In this document: positions 1-8,846 of the stretch, piece by piece
Numbering within the stretch: the first letter of the stretch is position 1
Layout of the letters: each line of letters opens with the position of its first letter
Source of the DNA: Arthrobacter wenxiniae
GTDB taxonomy: Bacteria > Actinomycetota > Actinomycetes > Actinomycetales > Micrococcaceae
Direction of reading: 5' to 3'
DNA: 64,000 nt
Assembly (NCBI RefSeq): GCF_013376105.1
Contig: NZ_JAAMFM010000023.1
Location: forward strand, 1-64,000
Translations under genes and position numbers: made by a program
The notes under the pieces: model-generated
What the model saw: only the letters and a program-made list of their open reading frames with translations
Databases searched by the model: none
Told to the model about the DNA's origin: nothing

Positions 1-80
1 GCGGGGAGCCTCCCGGCGGCTGGCGGCCCTCCTGCGGCCCGCGCAGCTCAATCTGCCACGCGGGCGGGCGGCTGATTAAA

Positions 81-120
81 CGCCGGAGGGCGGCTCCCCT
101 GGGGGAACCGCCCTCCGGCG
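81..120 (-). terminator. Rho-independent terminator after qcrB
   Basis: A perfect 13-bp stem (81-93 against 108-120) closes a GC-rich loop that can itself pair. Read on the minus strand it is followed by TTTAAT. It lies 25 bp past the qcrB stop and would end the ctaE-qcrCAB transcript. Confidence 0.85.
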
Positions 121-145
121 TGTGCATCGGCGGGAACGCCGGTGC

Positions 146-1822
146 CTAGTACCTGGAAACCGGCCTGCTTTCCTCACCGGCTTCAATGGCCTCGTGGTGC
201 GCGTGGCCTGCCGCGAGTTCGGCGGGCGTGGCCGGGGCAACGCGGTCCTCAAAGAAGAAGCGGCTCAACGCTGCACGGCGCTTCTCCGTCTTGGTGACAA
301 TCCCGTTTTCATTCGGAATGCCGTCCTCGGCCACGGGGGATTCGTAGCCGACCAGCTTGTAGCGCTTGTAGTCGTCCAGATGGGCGTGCATTTCCTGGAA
401 CTCGCCGTGCGGCAGGCGCACGATGCGCCCTGTCTCGCGGCCGTGAAGTGCAATCTCGCGGTCCTTGCGCTGCAACGCGAGGGAGACACGCTTTGAAACG
501 ATGAAGCCCAGGATTGGGCCGACAAAGAACAGCGCGCGCAGCCAGTACGTGACGTCGTTGAGCGAGACCTGAAAGTGGGTCGCGATCAAGTCGGAACTGG
601 CGGCAGCCCACATGACGCAGTAGAAAATAAAGCCTGCGACGCCGATTGCCGTGCGGGTCGGTGCGTTGCGGGGACGGTCCAGCACATGGTGTTCGCGGTC
701 GTCACGGGTGACCCAGCGCTCGATCCACGGGTACGCGAACAGCAGGGTGAACACGAGTCCGGCAGGTACCAGCGCCGGGAGCAGCACGTTCAGGCTCAGT
801 GTGTTGACACCCCAGGGGAACGGGATGTGCCATTCCATGGGGATGTTGAACAGCCAGCCCGGCATGAGGCGCAGGGCGCCGTCCACCCAGCCGATGTACC
901 AGTCAGGCTGGGTGCCTGCGGAGATGGGGGAGGGGTCGTACGGGCCGTAGTTCCAGATCGGGTTGATGGTAAAGAACGCCGAGACCAGTGCCACGATTCC
1001 GAAGATGATGAAGAAGAAGCCGCCGGCCTTGGCTGCATAGACGGGGCCGAGGGGGTAGCCCACCACGTTGCGGTCGCTGCGTCCCGGGCCAGGGTACTGG
1101 GTGTGCTTGTGGACTACCACCATGAACAGGTGCACGGCCACCAGGAGCAGGATGATCGCCGGAATCAACATGATGTGGAACATGTAGAGTCGGCTGATGA
1201 TGGCGGTTCCCGGGAACTCCCCACCAAACAGGAAGAAGGAGATGTAGGTTCCCACCACGGGGATGGCCATGACCACTCCGTCGATGATGCGCAGGCCGTT
1301 GCCGGAGAGCAGGTCGTCGGGGAGCGAGTAGCCGGTGAAGCCGGCAGCCATGGACATGATGAGCAGGATGCCGCCCACCACCCAGTTCAGTTCGCGGGGC
1401 TTACGGAAGGCGCCGGTGAAGAAGACGCGCAGCATGTGCACGGACACGGCAGCGACGAACAGCAGTGCCGACCAGTGGTGGACCTGGCGCATGAACAGGC
1501 CGCCGCGGATGTCGAAGGAGATGTTCAGCGTGGAGTCGTACGCCATGGACATTTGCATGCCCTTGAGCGGGACGTAGCTGCCGTTGTAGTGCGTCTCCGC
1601 CATCGAAGGGTCGAAGAACAGGGTCAGGAACGTGCCCGAGAGCAGCAGGATGACAAAGGTGTACAGGGCCACTTCACCGAACATGAAGGACCAGTGGTCG
1701 GGGAAGACCTTGCGGCCAAATTCGCGGAGCATGCCGGAGCCGCCCACGCGTTGGTCGACGAAGTTGGTGATCCGCCCGGTGGAAGTCTTCGGCGTATATG
1801 GTGCTTGCGTTGCAGAACTCAT
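146..1822 (-). CDS. qcrB: Cytochrome bc1 (bcc) complex cytochrome b subunit
   Basis: Membrane subunit of the menaquinol:cytochrome c oxidoreductase; it holds the two b hemes and the quinol sites. The 558-residue protein shows histidine pairs typical of heme ligands (about H115/H116 with H216, and H129 with H231) in predicted membrane helices, and a PDWY quinol-site motif near residue 306, where many homologues have PEWY. The C-terminal extension is the long form found in Actinobacteria. The start lies 3 bp from the qcrA stop, so the genes are probably translationally coupled. It is the last gene of ctaE-qcrC-qcrA-qcrB. In this phylum the complex usually forms a supercomplex with the aa3 oxidase; that is family knowledge, not seen here. 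Confidence 0.97.
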   Translation of the reverse strand: MSSATQAPYTPKTSTGRITNFVDQRVGGSGMLREFGRKVFPDHWSFMFGEVALYTFVILLLSGTFLTLFFDPSMAETHYNGSYVPLKGMQMSMAYDSTLNISFDIRGGLFMRQVHHWSALLFVAAVSVHMLRVFFTGAFRKPRELNWVVGGILLIMSMAAGFTGYSLPDDLLSGNGLRIIDGVVMAIPVVGTYISFFLFGGEFPGTAIISRLYMFHIMLIPAIILLLVAVHLFMVVVHKHTQYPGPGRSDRNVVGYPLGPVYAAKAGGFFFIIFGIVALVSAFFTINPIWNYGPYDPSPISAGTQPDWYIGWVDGALRLMPGWLFNIPMEWHIPFPWGVNTLSLNVLLPALVPAGLVFTLLFAYPWIERWVTRDDREHHVLDRPRNAPTRTAIGVAGFIFYCVMWAAASSDLIATHFQVSLNDVTYWLRALFFVGPILGFIVSKRVSLALQRKDREIALHGRETGRIVRLPHGEFQEMHAHLDDYKRYKLVGYESPVAEDGIPNENGIVTKTEKRRAALSRFFFEDRVAPATPAELAAGHAHHEAIEAGEESRPVSRY

Positions 1823-1824
1823 TA

Positions 1825-2853
1825 TTAACTGCGCTCCCAGAAGCTTGGTCCGACAGGTTCGTGGAAGTCGCTCTGGGCGACAAGGTACCCTTCACTGTCC
1901 ACCGTGATGGGCAGCTGCGGCAGCGGGCGGACGGCCGGACCAAAGATGACCTTGCATTCCCGGGTCAGGTCGAATGTCGACTGGTGGCACGGGCACAGCA
2001 GATGGTGTGTCTGCTGCTCGTAAAGCGCGACGGGGCAGCCCACGTGCGTGCAGATCTTGGAATGGGCGGTGATGCCGTTGTAGGACCAGTCCTCACGGCC
2101 CGGCGACGGGTGAAGCAAACTGGGATCCAGCCTGACCAACAGGACGGCAGCCTTGGCCTTTTCTTCAAGCTTGCCCTCGGTCAGCTGGTTCAGCGACTCG
2201 GGGATGACGTGGAACACGGACCCCATGGTGACGTCGGAGGCTTTGATGGGAGTTCCGTCGGGATCCCGGGCCAGCCGTTCACCCTGCTTCCACAGGGTGT
2301 GGTGCAAGGCATTGCCTGGAAGCGGCCCCAGGTCGCGCAGGATCGCGATGGCCGGCAGCGGTGCCAGGGCCATGGCGCCGATGAGCGTGTTGCGGATCAG
2401 CGGGCGGCGCTTGATGCCCGTCTCTTCGATGATGTCGTCCACGATTTTCACTGCGGCGACGCGGTCTTCCTCGGTGCGCATCGCATGGCGTTCCTCGGAG
2501 ACCTCGTGGTCGGGCATGAGCGCCCGCGCCCAATGCACAATGCCGGTTCCAATGCCGAGCATGGCAAATCCGACTCCCAGGCCAAGGAACGTGTTCTGCA
2601 GGTGCAAGGTGGAGAGCGACTGGTCCAGGTGAATGCCAAAGTAGGCAAAAAAGAACAGCAGTGTGCCGATGGCGGATATCACAAAAAGAATTGCCACCTG
2701 GCGCTCGGCCCGCTTTGCTGCCTTGGGGTCTGTGTCGGCCAGTCGCAAACGGTGTGGTGGCAGTCCCGGGTCCTGGAACTTCTCCACCTCGTCGTGACCA
2801 GCCTTAGCTACGGCGTCCGAACTGGCCGGCGTGCCGTCACTATGGTTGCCCAT
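1825..2853 (-). CDS. qcrA: Rieske iron-sulfur subunit of the bcc complex
   Basis: Carries the [2Fe-2S] cluster that takes the first electron from menaquinol and passes it to the c hemes. The cluster motifs are CTHVGC at residues 268-273 and CPCH at 287-290, in a C-terminal soluble domain. Three hydrophobic segments (about 53-73, 89-107, 155-172) precede it. This three-helix anchor is the actinobacterial form, where most Rieske proteins have one. The 342-residue length fits that form. It lies 96 bp after qcrC and 2 bp before qcrB in the respiratory operon. Confidence 0.96.
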   Translation of the reverse strand: MGNHSDGTPASSDAVAKAGHDEVEKFQDPGLPPHRLRLADTDPKAAKRAERQVAILFVISAIGTLLFFFAYFGIHLDQSLSTLHLQNTFLGLGVGFAMLGIGTGIVHWARALMPDHEVSEERHAMRTEEDRVAAVKIVDDIIEETGIKRRPLIRNTLIGAMALAPLPAIAILRDLGPLPGNALHHTLWKQGERLARDPDGTPIKASDVTMGSVFHVIPESLNQLTEGKLEEKAKAAVLLVRLDPSLLHPSPGREDWSYNGITAHSKICTHVGCPVALYEQQTHHLLCPCHQSTFDLTRECKVIFGPAVRPLPQLPITVDSEGYLVAQSDFHEPVGPSFWERS

Positions 2854-2949
2854 AATCCCCTCATCCTTCTCTTATCCCGGTACTGTCCCGGGGTCGTAAT
2901 GTATGTTTCACATGGCTGCCAGCGGCAGCCAAAATCCTGTGGTGCCCGC

Positions 2950-3738
2950 CTAGGAGGTCCTGGACGTCAGCCAGACGGTGAAGCCAATGACGACGCCGAG
3001 CACGAGGGTCCAGACCAGGAGGCCTTCCGAGACCGGGCCGATCGAGCCCAGCGCCGCTCCGCCGGGGGAGCCCTGGTGTTCAATGGTGTTCAGGAACGTG
3101 ATGATGTCCCGCTTGCCCTCCGGGGTGATGTTGGCGTCATTGAACACCGGCATGTTCTGCGGTCCGGTGACCATGGCCTCGTAGATGTGGTCGTTTGACA
3201 CGCCGGCCAGCGCCGGGGCGAACTTGCCACGGGTCAGGGCACCGCCGGCAGCGGCCGCGTTGTGGCACATGGCGCAGTTGACGCGGAACAGCTCGCCACC
3301 GACGGTGGCGTTGCCCTTGCCGTCGAGGTACTGGGCCTCGGGGATGCCGGGACCATTGCCCAGGGTGGCAACGTAGGCGGCCAGCTCGTTCGTCTGGTCG
3401 GCGTTGAACTGTGCCGGCTTTTGGCGGGCCTGCGGACCCTGCATCTGCATGGGCATGCGGCCCGTGCCCACCTGGAAGCTGACGGCAGCGGCGCCGACGC
3501 CGGCCAGGGACGGGCCGTTCTCCGTGCCCTTGGCGCCCAGGCCGTGGCAGGTGGCACAGTTGGCCACGAAGAGCTTCTCGCCCTGGTGTGCCTGGTCGGC
3601 GGTAAACGTGGTGGTAGCGGCCTTGGCTTCATTCACTGTGGTGACAACGGCGTACAGCCCACCTGTCAGCATGAGCCCCAGCACCAGCAGCGCTAGTGCT
3701 GCCAGTGGATGACGTCGCTTCTGCGAAAGTGCCTTCAC
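2950..3738 (-). CDS. qcrC: Diheme cytochrome c subunit of the bcc complex
   Basis: Membrane-bound cytochrome cc that replaces both cytochrome c1 and soluble cytochrome c, handing electrons directly to the aa3 oxidase. Two heme attachment motifs are visible, CATCH at residues 61-65 and CAMCH at 155-159, each in its own c-type domain. An N-terminal hydrophobic segment (about 12-35) acts as signal or anchor, and a C-terminal helix (about 238-257) anchors the protein. The 262-residue length is normal for actinobacterial QcrC. It follows ctaE by 90 bp in the same direction. Confidence 0.96.
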   Translation of the reverse strand: MKALSQKRRHPLAALALLVLGLMLTGGLYAVVTTVNEAKAATTTFTADQAHQGEKLFVANCATCHGLGAKGTENGPSLAGVGAAAVSFQVGTGRMPMQMQGPQARQKPAQFNADQTNELAAYVATLGNGPGIPEAQYLDGKGNATVGGELFRVNCAMCHNAAAAGGALTRGKFAPALAGVSNDHIYEAMVTGPQNMPVFNDANITPEGKRDIITFLNTIEHQGSPGGAALGSIGPVSEGLLVWTLVLGVVIGFTVWLTSRTS

Positions 3739-3828
3739 TTGGTGGTTCCTTTGATCTATGTCCGGCAGCCCCTGGTGGGGGCCGCAAATGCTAATTCTGC
3801 CTCGTGTAGAAGAAAGCTGGTTGCCAGC

Positions 3829-4467
3829 CTACTTCAGCACGTAAATAACCAAGAACAGGCCGATCCACACCACATCGACGAAGTGCCAGTAGTACGAGGT
3901 AACGATTGCGCTGGTTGCCTCGAAGTGTCCAAACTTCTTCGCGGCGTAGGCGCGCCCAATGATGAGCAGGAAGGCAATCAGGCCGCCGATCACGTGGAGG
4001 CCGTGGAAGCCCGTGGTGATGTAGAAGGCCGAGCCGTAAGCGTTGGCGTTGAGGGTGATGTGCTCGGACGTCAGCATGGCGTATTCGGTCGACTGGCCCG
4101 CTACGAAGATCGCACCGAGCACAAAGGTCAGCAGGAACCACTCAGTCATTCCCCATCGGGAGAAATGAAGGCGGCTGCCGATGCGGCGCGGCTGAAGGTT
4201 TTCGGCGGCGAACACGCCCATCTGGCAGGTAAAGGAGCTGGAGACCAGGACTAGGGTGTTGACCAGTGCGAAGGGGAAGTTCAGCTTGGCCGTTTCTTCC
4301 GCCCACAAACCACCGGTGGTGGAACGCAGCGTGAAGTACATGGCAAAAAGGCCGGCAAAGAACATCAGCTCGCTGGACAGCCAGACCACGGTTCCTACGG
4401 AAACCATGTTGGGGCGGTTCAGCGTCGGATGCGCCGGGGTACTGGGGGCATGGGTCGCAGTTGTCAC
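3829..4467 (-). CDS. ctaE: Cytochrome c oxidase subunit III
   Basis: Subunit III of the aa3-type terminal oxidase, an integral membrane protein that stabilises the catalytic subunit. The product (212 residues from GTG at 4467) has five hydrophobic helices, as in short actinobacterial subunit III. I prefer the GTG at 4467 to an in-frame ATG 120 bp upstream: the protein then begins VTTATHAP, the family core begins soon after, and CATAAT lies exactly six bases before the GTG, as expected for a leaderless message. First gene of the ctaE-qcrCAB operon; subunits I and II are not in the window. Confidence 0.94.
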   Translation of the reverse strand: MTTATHAPSTPAHPTLNRPNMVSVGTVVWLSSELMFFAGLFAMYFTLRSTTGGLWAEETAKLNFPFALVNTLVLVSSSFTCQMGVFAAENLQPRRIGSRLHFSRWGMTEWFLLTFVLGAIFVAGQSTEYAMLTSEHITLNANAYGSAFYITTGFHGLHVIGGLIAFLLIIGRAYAAKKFGHFEATSAIVTSYYWHFVDVVWIGLFLVIYVLK

Positions 4468-4484
4468 ATAGACATTATGTCTAT
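4468..4484 (-). promoter_or_regulatory. Palindrome on the ctaE promoter
   Basis: ATAGACAT (4468-4475) and ATGTCTAT (4477-4484) form a perfect 8-bp inverted repeat around one base. It directly abuts the ctaE GTG. Read on the minus strand it contains CATAAT six bases before the start codon, a probable -10 box for a leaderless transcript. A protein bound here would block the respiratory operon. The regulator is unknown. Confidence 0.55.
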
Positions 4485-4653
4485 AAACGGCCCGAGTTCC
4501 CAATGCGAAATGCCGTTTCGGCGATCTTTTTCTACAAACCTGCGAAATTCCGGCGGATTCACAGGGTCGGCCCAGTTGGATATGCACACGCTGCGCCCCG
4601 TGTCAACGGTCACATTCGGGTGCGGAGGCGCTGTTTCGTCTAACATTTGGAAG

Positions 4654-5718
4654 GTGAACCCTCTCGATGACCCCGCTGCCGCGCCGCCAACCTGGCCCGA
4701 CCTGACTGCCTCCCTGATTGGCCACCACGACCTCACCTCGGCCCAGACCGAGTGGGCCATGAACACGATCATGGCGGGGGATGCCTCGGATGTGCAGATT
4801 GCCGGCTTCCTGGTGGCACTTCGGGCCAAGGGCGAGACGGTGGACGAGGTCAACGGTCTCGTCGAGGCGATGCTCTTCAACGCCCGTCCGCTGGAAATTC
4901 CCGGTGACGCCCTCGACATCGTCGGCACCGGCGGGGACAGGCTAAACACCGTCAACATTTCCACCATGGCCGCCGTGGTTTGCGCCGGTGCCGGTGCCAC
5001 CGTGGTCAAGCACGGCAACCGGGCGTCGTCGTCCGCGGCCGGTTCCGCCGACGTCCTTGAGTCCCTGGGGGTCCGGCTCGACCAGTCGGTGGAGCTCGTG
5101 GCACGGTCCGCCGCGGAAGTGGGCATCACTTTTTGCTTCGCCAACCTCTTCCACCCGTCCATGCGGCATGCCGCGCCGGCACGTGCCCAGCTGGCCGTGC
5201 CCACGGCGTTCAACCTGCTGGGCCCGCTGACCAACCCGGCCCATGTGGCGGCGTCGGCCATCGGCGTTGCGGACGCCCGCCTGGCCCCGCTGGTGGCCGG
5301 CGTGCTCGCCGCCCGGGGCGTGCGCGCCCTCGTCTTCCGCGGCAGCGACGGCCTGGATGAACTGACGACGACGGGACCCTCACGTGTGTGGGAGGTGCGC
5401 GATGGCGCGGTGGCCGAGACGGACTTTGACCCCCTGGACATTGGCATTGCGCGCGCCACCATCGACGACCTGCGCGGCAGGAATGCGGACTACAACGCCG
5501 CCGTGGTCCGCCGCGTCCTGGACGGCGAGCGCGGCCCGGTGCGCGACGCCGTCCTCCTCAATGCAGCGGCAGGGCTCGTGGCCTACGACGTGGAGGCCAG
5601 GGGGTCGCTGGGGGATCGTCTGCGCTTTGCGGCGGCACGGGCGGAGGCGTCCATTGACGGCGGCGCGGCCGCGAGCGTGCTCAAGCGCTGGGTTGCCCTC
5701 AGCACCGGGACGGGCTGA
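4654..5718 (+). CDS. trpD: Anthranilate phosphoribosyltransferase
   Basis: Second step of tryptophan synthesis: joins anthranilate to phosphoribosyl pyrophosphate. The 354-residue protein has the PRPP-binding GTGGD at residues 91-95 and the KHGNRASSS substrate loop at 119-127. The GTG at 4654 is chosen because TAACAT lies seven bases upstream (a leaderless -10) and because the helical N-terminal domain then starts at the usual distance from GTGGD; an in-frame start 225 bp upstream would run into the ctaE promoter. It stands alone, divergent from ctaE and away from other trp genes, which is usual in Arthrobacter-type genomes. Confidence 0.93.
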   Translation: MNPLDDPAAAPPTWPDLTASLIGHHDLTSAQTEWAMNTIMAGDASDVQIAGFLVALRAKGETVDEVNGLVEAMLFNARPLEIPGDALDIVGTGGDRLNTVNISTMAAVVCAGAGATVVKHGNRASSSAAGSADVLESLGVRLDQSVELVARSAAEVGITFCFANLFHPSMRHAAPARAQLAVPTAFNLLGPLTNPAHVAASAIGVADARLAPLVAGVLAARGVRALVFRGSDGLDELTTTGPSRVWEVRDGAVAETDFDPLDIGIARATIDDLRGRNADYNAAVVRRVLDGERGPVRDAVLLNAAAGLVAYDVEARGSLGDRLRFAAARAEASIDGGAAASVLKRWVALSTGTG

Positions 5719-5747
5719 GCGCCCCGCGGGACCGGCCGCCCGGCGGG

Positions 5748-6029
5748 TCAGTGGTCGAAGCCGAGGGCGAAGGCGGCGTCGAGGTCATGCTGGGAGTAGG
5801 CGCGGAAGGAAATCTGCGTGGTGGTGGACATGACTGAACTGACCTTGGAGAGCTTGTCGGCAATGACGTCGGCCAGGTCCTCATGCTTCCGCACCCGGGC
5901 AATGGCGATCAGGTCCCATTCGCCGGTCACCGAGTAGACCTCGCTGATGCCGGCGAGTTCGGAGATTTCCTGGGCGGCTTCCGGGATGCGGGAGGCGTCG
6001 GTCTTGATCAGGACAAAGGCGGTGATCAC
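5748..6029 (-). CDS. Lrp/AsnC ligand-binding domain protein (stand-alone RAM domain)
   Basis: A 93-residue protein made only of the ligand-binding (RAM) half of Lrp/AsnC regulators; there is no HTH. The fold signature runs VITAFVLIK ... EVYSVTGEWDLIAIARV. Such single-domain proteins oligomerise and may sense amino acids. The GTG at 6029 has AAAGGA eight bases upstream, which beats the ATG 45 bp earlier. It converges on trpD with a 29-bp gap; a link to amino-acid sensing is only suggested by that position. Confidence 0.85.
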   Translation of the reverse strand: MITAFVLIKTDASRIPEAAQEISELAGISEVYSVTGEWDLIAIARVRKHEDLADVIADKLSKVSSVMSTTTQISFRAYSQHDLDAAFALGFDH

Positions 6030-6107
6030 GGGAGGGGTCCTTTTCAGCAGGGGCACGGTGCCGGGGTGTTGCATTTGATTTTGATCTTAACGCACGGGCG
6101 GCCGGAT

Positions 6108-6500
6108 TTAGCGCGTCGTGCCGCGACGGGCCACCCGGGCGCCAATCAGCCGTTGCCCCAGCAGGAACACGCCCAAAACCAGCGTGGCCACGATCACGAA
6201 GGGCGTCTGGGCCGTCTCGCCCGAGAGGATCCGCAGGGCCATGCCGCCGGCCACCGTAATCAGCCAGATGCAAACCCCTTGCGGCCACAGGGACACGGGC
6301 TGGCGCCAGTTTCGTGTCAGCAGCCAGCCCAGGGCCAGTGCGGCCAGGAACGGCCAGGCGGTCGTGAGGACGCCGCCTGCGGACAAGGATTCGTGGTGCG
6401 AGCTTCGCCCCGACAGGGCGAAGACAAGGACCAGCAGGACGTCCATGACGGCCGAATAGGCAAGGAACTTGGGGGCACGTTTAGTGGTAGCTTGTGTCAC
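6108..6500 (-). CDS. DUF3054 membrane protein
   Basis: A 130-residue protein with four hydrophobic helices and the DUF3054 pattern (SAVMDVLLVLVFALSGR near the start, a central TAWPFLAAL helix, WPQGV before helix three). No function is known for the family. It is 78 bp upstream of the Lrp-like gene and divergent from the VOC gene at 6.7 kb. Confidence 0.85.
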   Translation of the reverse strand: MTQATTKRAPKFLAYSAVMDVLLVLVFALSGRSSHHESLSAGGVLTTAWPFLAALALGWLLTRNWRQPVSLWPQGVCIWLITVAGGMALRILSGETAQTPFVIVATLVLGVFLLGQRLIGARVARRGTTR

Positions 6501-6640
6501 CCAGCCAGCTTAGCGGCAATGGCGGCGCCGTGATTTCCCCGGCCCCCGGGCCCACGCCGTCCCGGCCGCGGCCATCCGCCCAAAGTTGTCCGGCCGCAGC
6601 TGTTGTTGCACACTGTCGGCGCGGCTAGAGTTTTCAGCAA

Positions 6641-6685
6641 ATCAAGGCCAGCGAAATCAAGGACAGCCAGATCAAGGACAGGGGA
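6641..6685 (+). repeat. Three 15-bp direct repeats
   Basis: ATCAAGG recurs exactly every 15 bp at 6641, 6656 and 6671, with the rest of each unit partly conserved (AGCGAA, AGCCAG, AGGGGA tails). The array ends at the start of the next gene and could be a binding array or slipped coding sequence. The remaining 140 bp back to 6501 hold no other feature I can name. Confidence 0.6.
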
Positions 6686-7168
6686 GTGGCGGGCGTGGGG
6701 CAGATCGGGACGTGCCTGTGGTTCGACGGGCGGGCAGAGGAGGCTGCGGAGTTCTACGTGGGCCTTTTTGAAAACTCCGGCATCAAGGAAGTGGCCCGGT
6801 GGGGCGAGGGCGGCCCCTACCCGGCCGGGACAGCGCTGACCGTCCAGTTCGACTTGGACGGGCGCAGTTTTCGGGGGCTCAACGGGGGACCGGAATTCAC
6901 GTTCAACGAGTCCATTTCCTTCGAGCTGTTTTTTGACTCGCAGGAGGAGCTGGATGCGAAGTGGGCTGCCCTGACGGCCGACGGCGGCCAGGAGAGCCAG
7001 TGCGGCTGGCTGAAGGACAAGTTCGGGGTGTCCTGGCAGCTCATTCCGAACATGCTGCCTTCGGTGCTCAACGGCCCGGACCAGGAAGGTGCCGGGCGGG
7101 CCATGCAGGCCATGCTCGGCATGCGGAAGCTGGACATCGCCGCGCTGCAGGCCGCCTACGACGGCTAG
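6686..7168 (+). CDS. VOC family protein (PhnB/3-demethylubiquinone methyltransferase-like fold)
   Basis: A 160-residue glyoxalase-fold protein of the PhnB-like group: it begins GTCLWFDGRAEEAAEFYVGLF, has the central SFELFFDSQEELDAKWAAL segment, and ends with the GVSWQLIP and MLGMRKLDIAALQ blocks. The biochemical role of this group is mostly unknown despite the methyltransferase name. GTG at 6686 is the first possible start; GTG at 6695 has AGGGGAG at better spacing and may be the real one. Upstream are three 15-bp repeats. Confidence 0.85.
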   Translation: MAGVGQIGTCLWFDGRAEEAAEFYVGLFENSGIKEVARWGEGGPYPAGTALTVQFDLDGRSFRGLNGGPEFTFNESISFELFFDSQEELDAKWAALTADGGQESQCGWLKDKFGVSWQLIPNMLPSVLNGPDQEGAGRAMQAMLGMRKLDIAALQAAYDG

Positions 7169-7902
7169 GGTTGGCGGCTCCTATAAGTGGCGCAGGAAGC
7201 GCTGCGGGGCGTCCAGGAAGGACTGCCAGCTCCGGACCAGTTCCAGTGCTTCCCAGGTGTTGCGGCGGAGCCCCACCCGCCCACCTCGTAGATGTCCGCG
7301 CCCGGCAGGGCCGCCAACAGCGGCGAGTGGGTCGAGAGGATCACCTGGGAGCCGCCGTCGTCCAATACGCCCTGCAGCACGCCCAGCAGCGACAGGCAGC
7401 CGGAGAAGGACAGCGCGGACTCCGGCTCGTCCAGGATCCACAGGCCGCCGCCGCGAAACCTGTCCGCGGCCAGCGACAGGAACGATTCCCCGTGCGACAT
7501 GCGGTGGAACATCACGTCCTGGCGGGTCATGGACGGGTTGTCCTCGAGGTAGCTGAAGAAGCCGTGCATGGTCTCGGCCCGCAGGAAGTAGCCGTACCTG
7601 CTGGCGCCGGCGTTGCGGGTCAGCCGCAGGCTGTCGGCCAGCCCCGACTCCGTGCGGCGGCTGCTGTGCATGGCGCCCGTGGAGCCGCCCTCCGGGTTCA
7701 ACCCGTAGGCCATGGCGATCGCCTCGACGAGCGTGGACTTGCCGGCGCCGTTGTCGCCCACGAAGACCGTGGCGCGGCCAGGCTCGAGCCCGTCGTCAAG
7801 CAGCTGCCGCACGGGTGCAAGCGTGGCCGGCCATTCGGTCCGGGGCAGGGGCCGCTGCGGGTCCTCGCCGATGTGCCGCACGGGCGTCGTCGCAAGCCTC
7901 AT
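7165..7902 (-). CDS. AAA/ABC-type ATPase with a C-terminal frameshift
   Basis: RecF/SMC-like ATPase of unknown role. From ATG 7902 it shows Walker A GDNGAGKS (residues 49-56), an ABC-like MSHGES, Walker B WILDEPESAL and the switch LSTHSPLL. After YEVGGWG, near position 7274, the reading frame switches. The next frame reads LRRNTWEALELVRSW ... FLRHL down to a stop at 7181; that is the expected family C terminus, whereas the in-frame tail ending at 7165 is unrelated. One G appears missing from a G run, so this is either a recent mutation or a sequencing error. The intact gene would span 7181-7902. Confidence 0.8.
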   Translation of the reverse strand: MRLATTPVRHIGEDPQRPLPRTEWPATLAPVRQLLDDGLEPGRATVFVGDNGAGKSTLVEAIAMAYGLNPEGGSTGAMHSSRRTESGLADSLRLTRNAGASRYGYFLRAETMHGFFSYLEDNPSMTRQDVMFHRMSHGESFLSLAADRFRGGGLWILDEPESALSFSGCLSLLGVLQGVLDDGGSQVILSTHSPLLAALPGADIYEVGGWGSAATPGKHWNWSGAGSPSWTPRSASCATYRSRQP

Positions 7903-7954
7903 CCGCCCATTCTCACAGACGTTCGCTTTCGGGGACGACGGCGCGGGGCCCGGC

Positions 7955-8476
7955 TCAGCCTTCTTCCGCCGCCTTCGCCAGGCCCTGCACAACCTCGACG
8001 CCGGGCAGCTTGGCCAGCTCGCGTGGGAGGAGCCGCAGCTTGCTGGTGCGGTTGCCGCCTCCCATAATGACCTCGGGCTGTTCCAACACGGCGCTGTCCA
8101 CGTAGATGGGCAGGCCCTCGGTCCCGATGGGGGTGACGCCGCCTATGACCATGCCGGTGCGTTCCACGGTCAGTTCGGCGTCGGCAAAGGATGCCCGCTT
8201 CACCCCAAGCAGTTCCCTGACCTTGCCGTTGACGTCCAGGCGGGCGGTGCCAAGGACCACGCAGACAGCCTGGATGGAGGGTTCCACCTTGCGGGAGGTC
8301 ACCACGATGGAGTTGGCGGCCTGCCCCAGCGGGACGTTGTAGTGGGCGCAAAACGCGGCCGTGTCGGAGAGCTCGTCGGCGCAGGGGAGGACCTCGTGGG
8401 CAATGCCGTGCCGGGCAAGGGCGTCGCGGACGGTGGGCATGAGGAGGTCGGTGGAAACGTCGTCGTGGTTGGTCAT
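7955..8476 (-). CDS. YbaK/EbsC (prolyl-tRNA editing-like) protein
   Basis: A 173-residue member of the INS/YbaK family, which deacylates mischarged tRNAs such as Cys-tRNA(Pro). Visible family features are NSIVV (near residue 55), the VLGTARLDVNGKVRELLGVKRASFA block and the GMVIGGVTPIG loop. The ATG at 8476 overlaps the stop of the preceding monooxygenase-like gene in ATGA, so the two are translationally coupled. The editing substrate cannot be told from sequence. Confidence 0.88.
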   Translation of the reverse strand: MTNHDDVSTDLLMPTVRDALARHGIAHEVLPCADELSDTAAFCAHYNVPLGQAANSIVVTSRKVEPSIQAVCVVLGTARLDVNGKVRELLGVKRASFADAELTVERTGMVIGGVTPIGTEGLPIYVDSAVLEQPEVIMGGGNRTSKLRLLPRELAKLPGVEVVQGLAKAAEEG

Positions 8477-8814
8477 GGCTCCAGCGTACCGAGGTGCGCG
8501 GCGCACGCCTGCCCGGCCGCGGCGGAGGCGACCGGCTCCAAGTGCCCCGCCTCCGGAAACGGCGCGTGGAACCGGTGCGGCAGCCGGCTCCACTGGGCAT
8601 ATTCGGGGGACCCCCTGAAGCCGACAACATGGTCCGCCAGGGTCTCCCAATCCACGGGCAACAGGCAGGTCCCGGGCCGTTCCAGGGAGCGGGACAGGGT
8701 CAGGCCGAGGAATCCCGGCCTGGCGGAAATGATGGATTGCGTCCGGGCGAAGGGAGCTTCAAAGTCGGCCTCGAGACCCGCGATGACTGGAAGCAGGGCA
8801 TGTTCGGTGATCAC
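8473..8814 (-). CDS. Antibiotic biosynthesis monooxygenase-fold (ABM) protein
   Basis: A small protein (113 residues from GTG 8814) with the dimeric ferredoxin-like ABM pattern: LLPVIAGLEADFEAPFARTQSIIS ahead of GFLGLTLSRSLERPGTCLL and then WETLADHVVGFRGSPEYAQW. Members range from quinone-forming oxygenases to proteins with no known activity. Its stop overlaps the ybaK-like start (ATGA). No strong ribosome site is visible upstream of the GTG, so the start is moderately sure. Confidence 0.78.
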   Translation of the reverse strand: MITEHALLPVIAGLEADFEAPFARTQSIISARPGFLGLTLSRSLERPGTCLLPVDWETLADHVVGFRGSPEYAQWSRLPHRFHAPFPEAGHLEPVASAAAGQACAAHLGTLEP

Positions 8815-8846
8815 TGATTCATGATGCCACGCGGGCCCCGGCCCGC

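Noticed and set aside
1-60. Gene at the left edge
   Set aside because: No frame with homology; only the region beyond the qcrB terminator.
575-1828. Long plus-strand frame over qcrB
   Set aside because: It is opposite a clear respiratory gene and has low-complexity His/Glu/Gln-rich translation; it is a shadow of codon bias.
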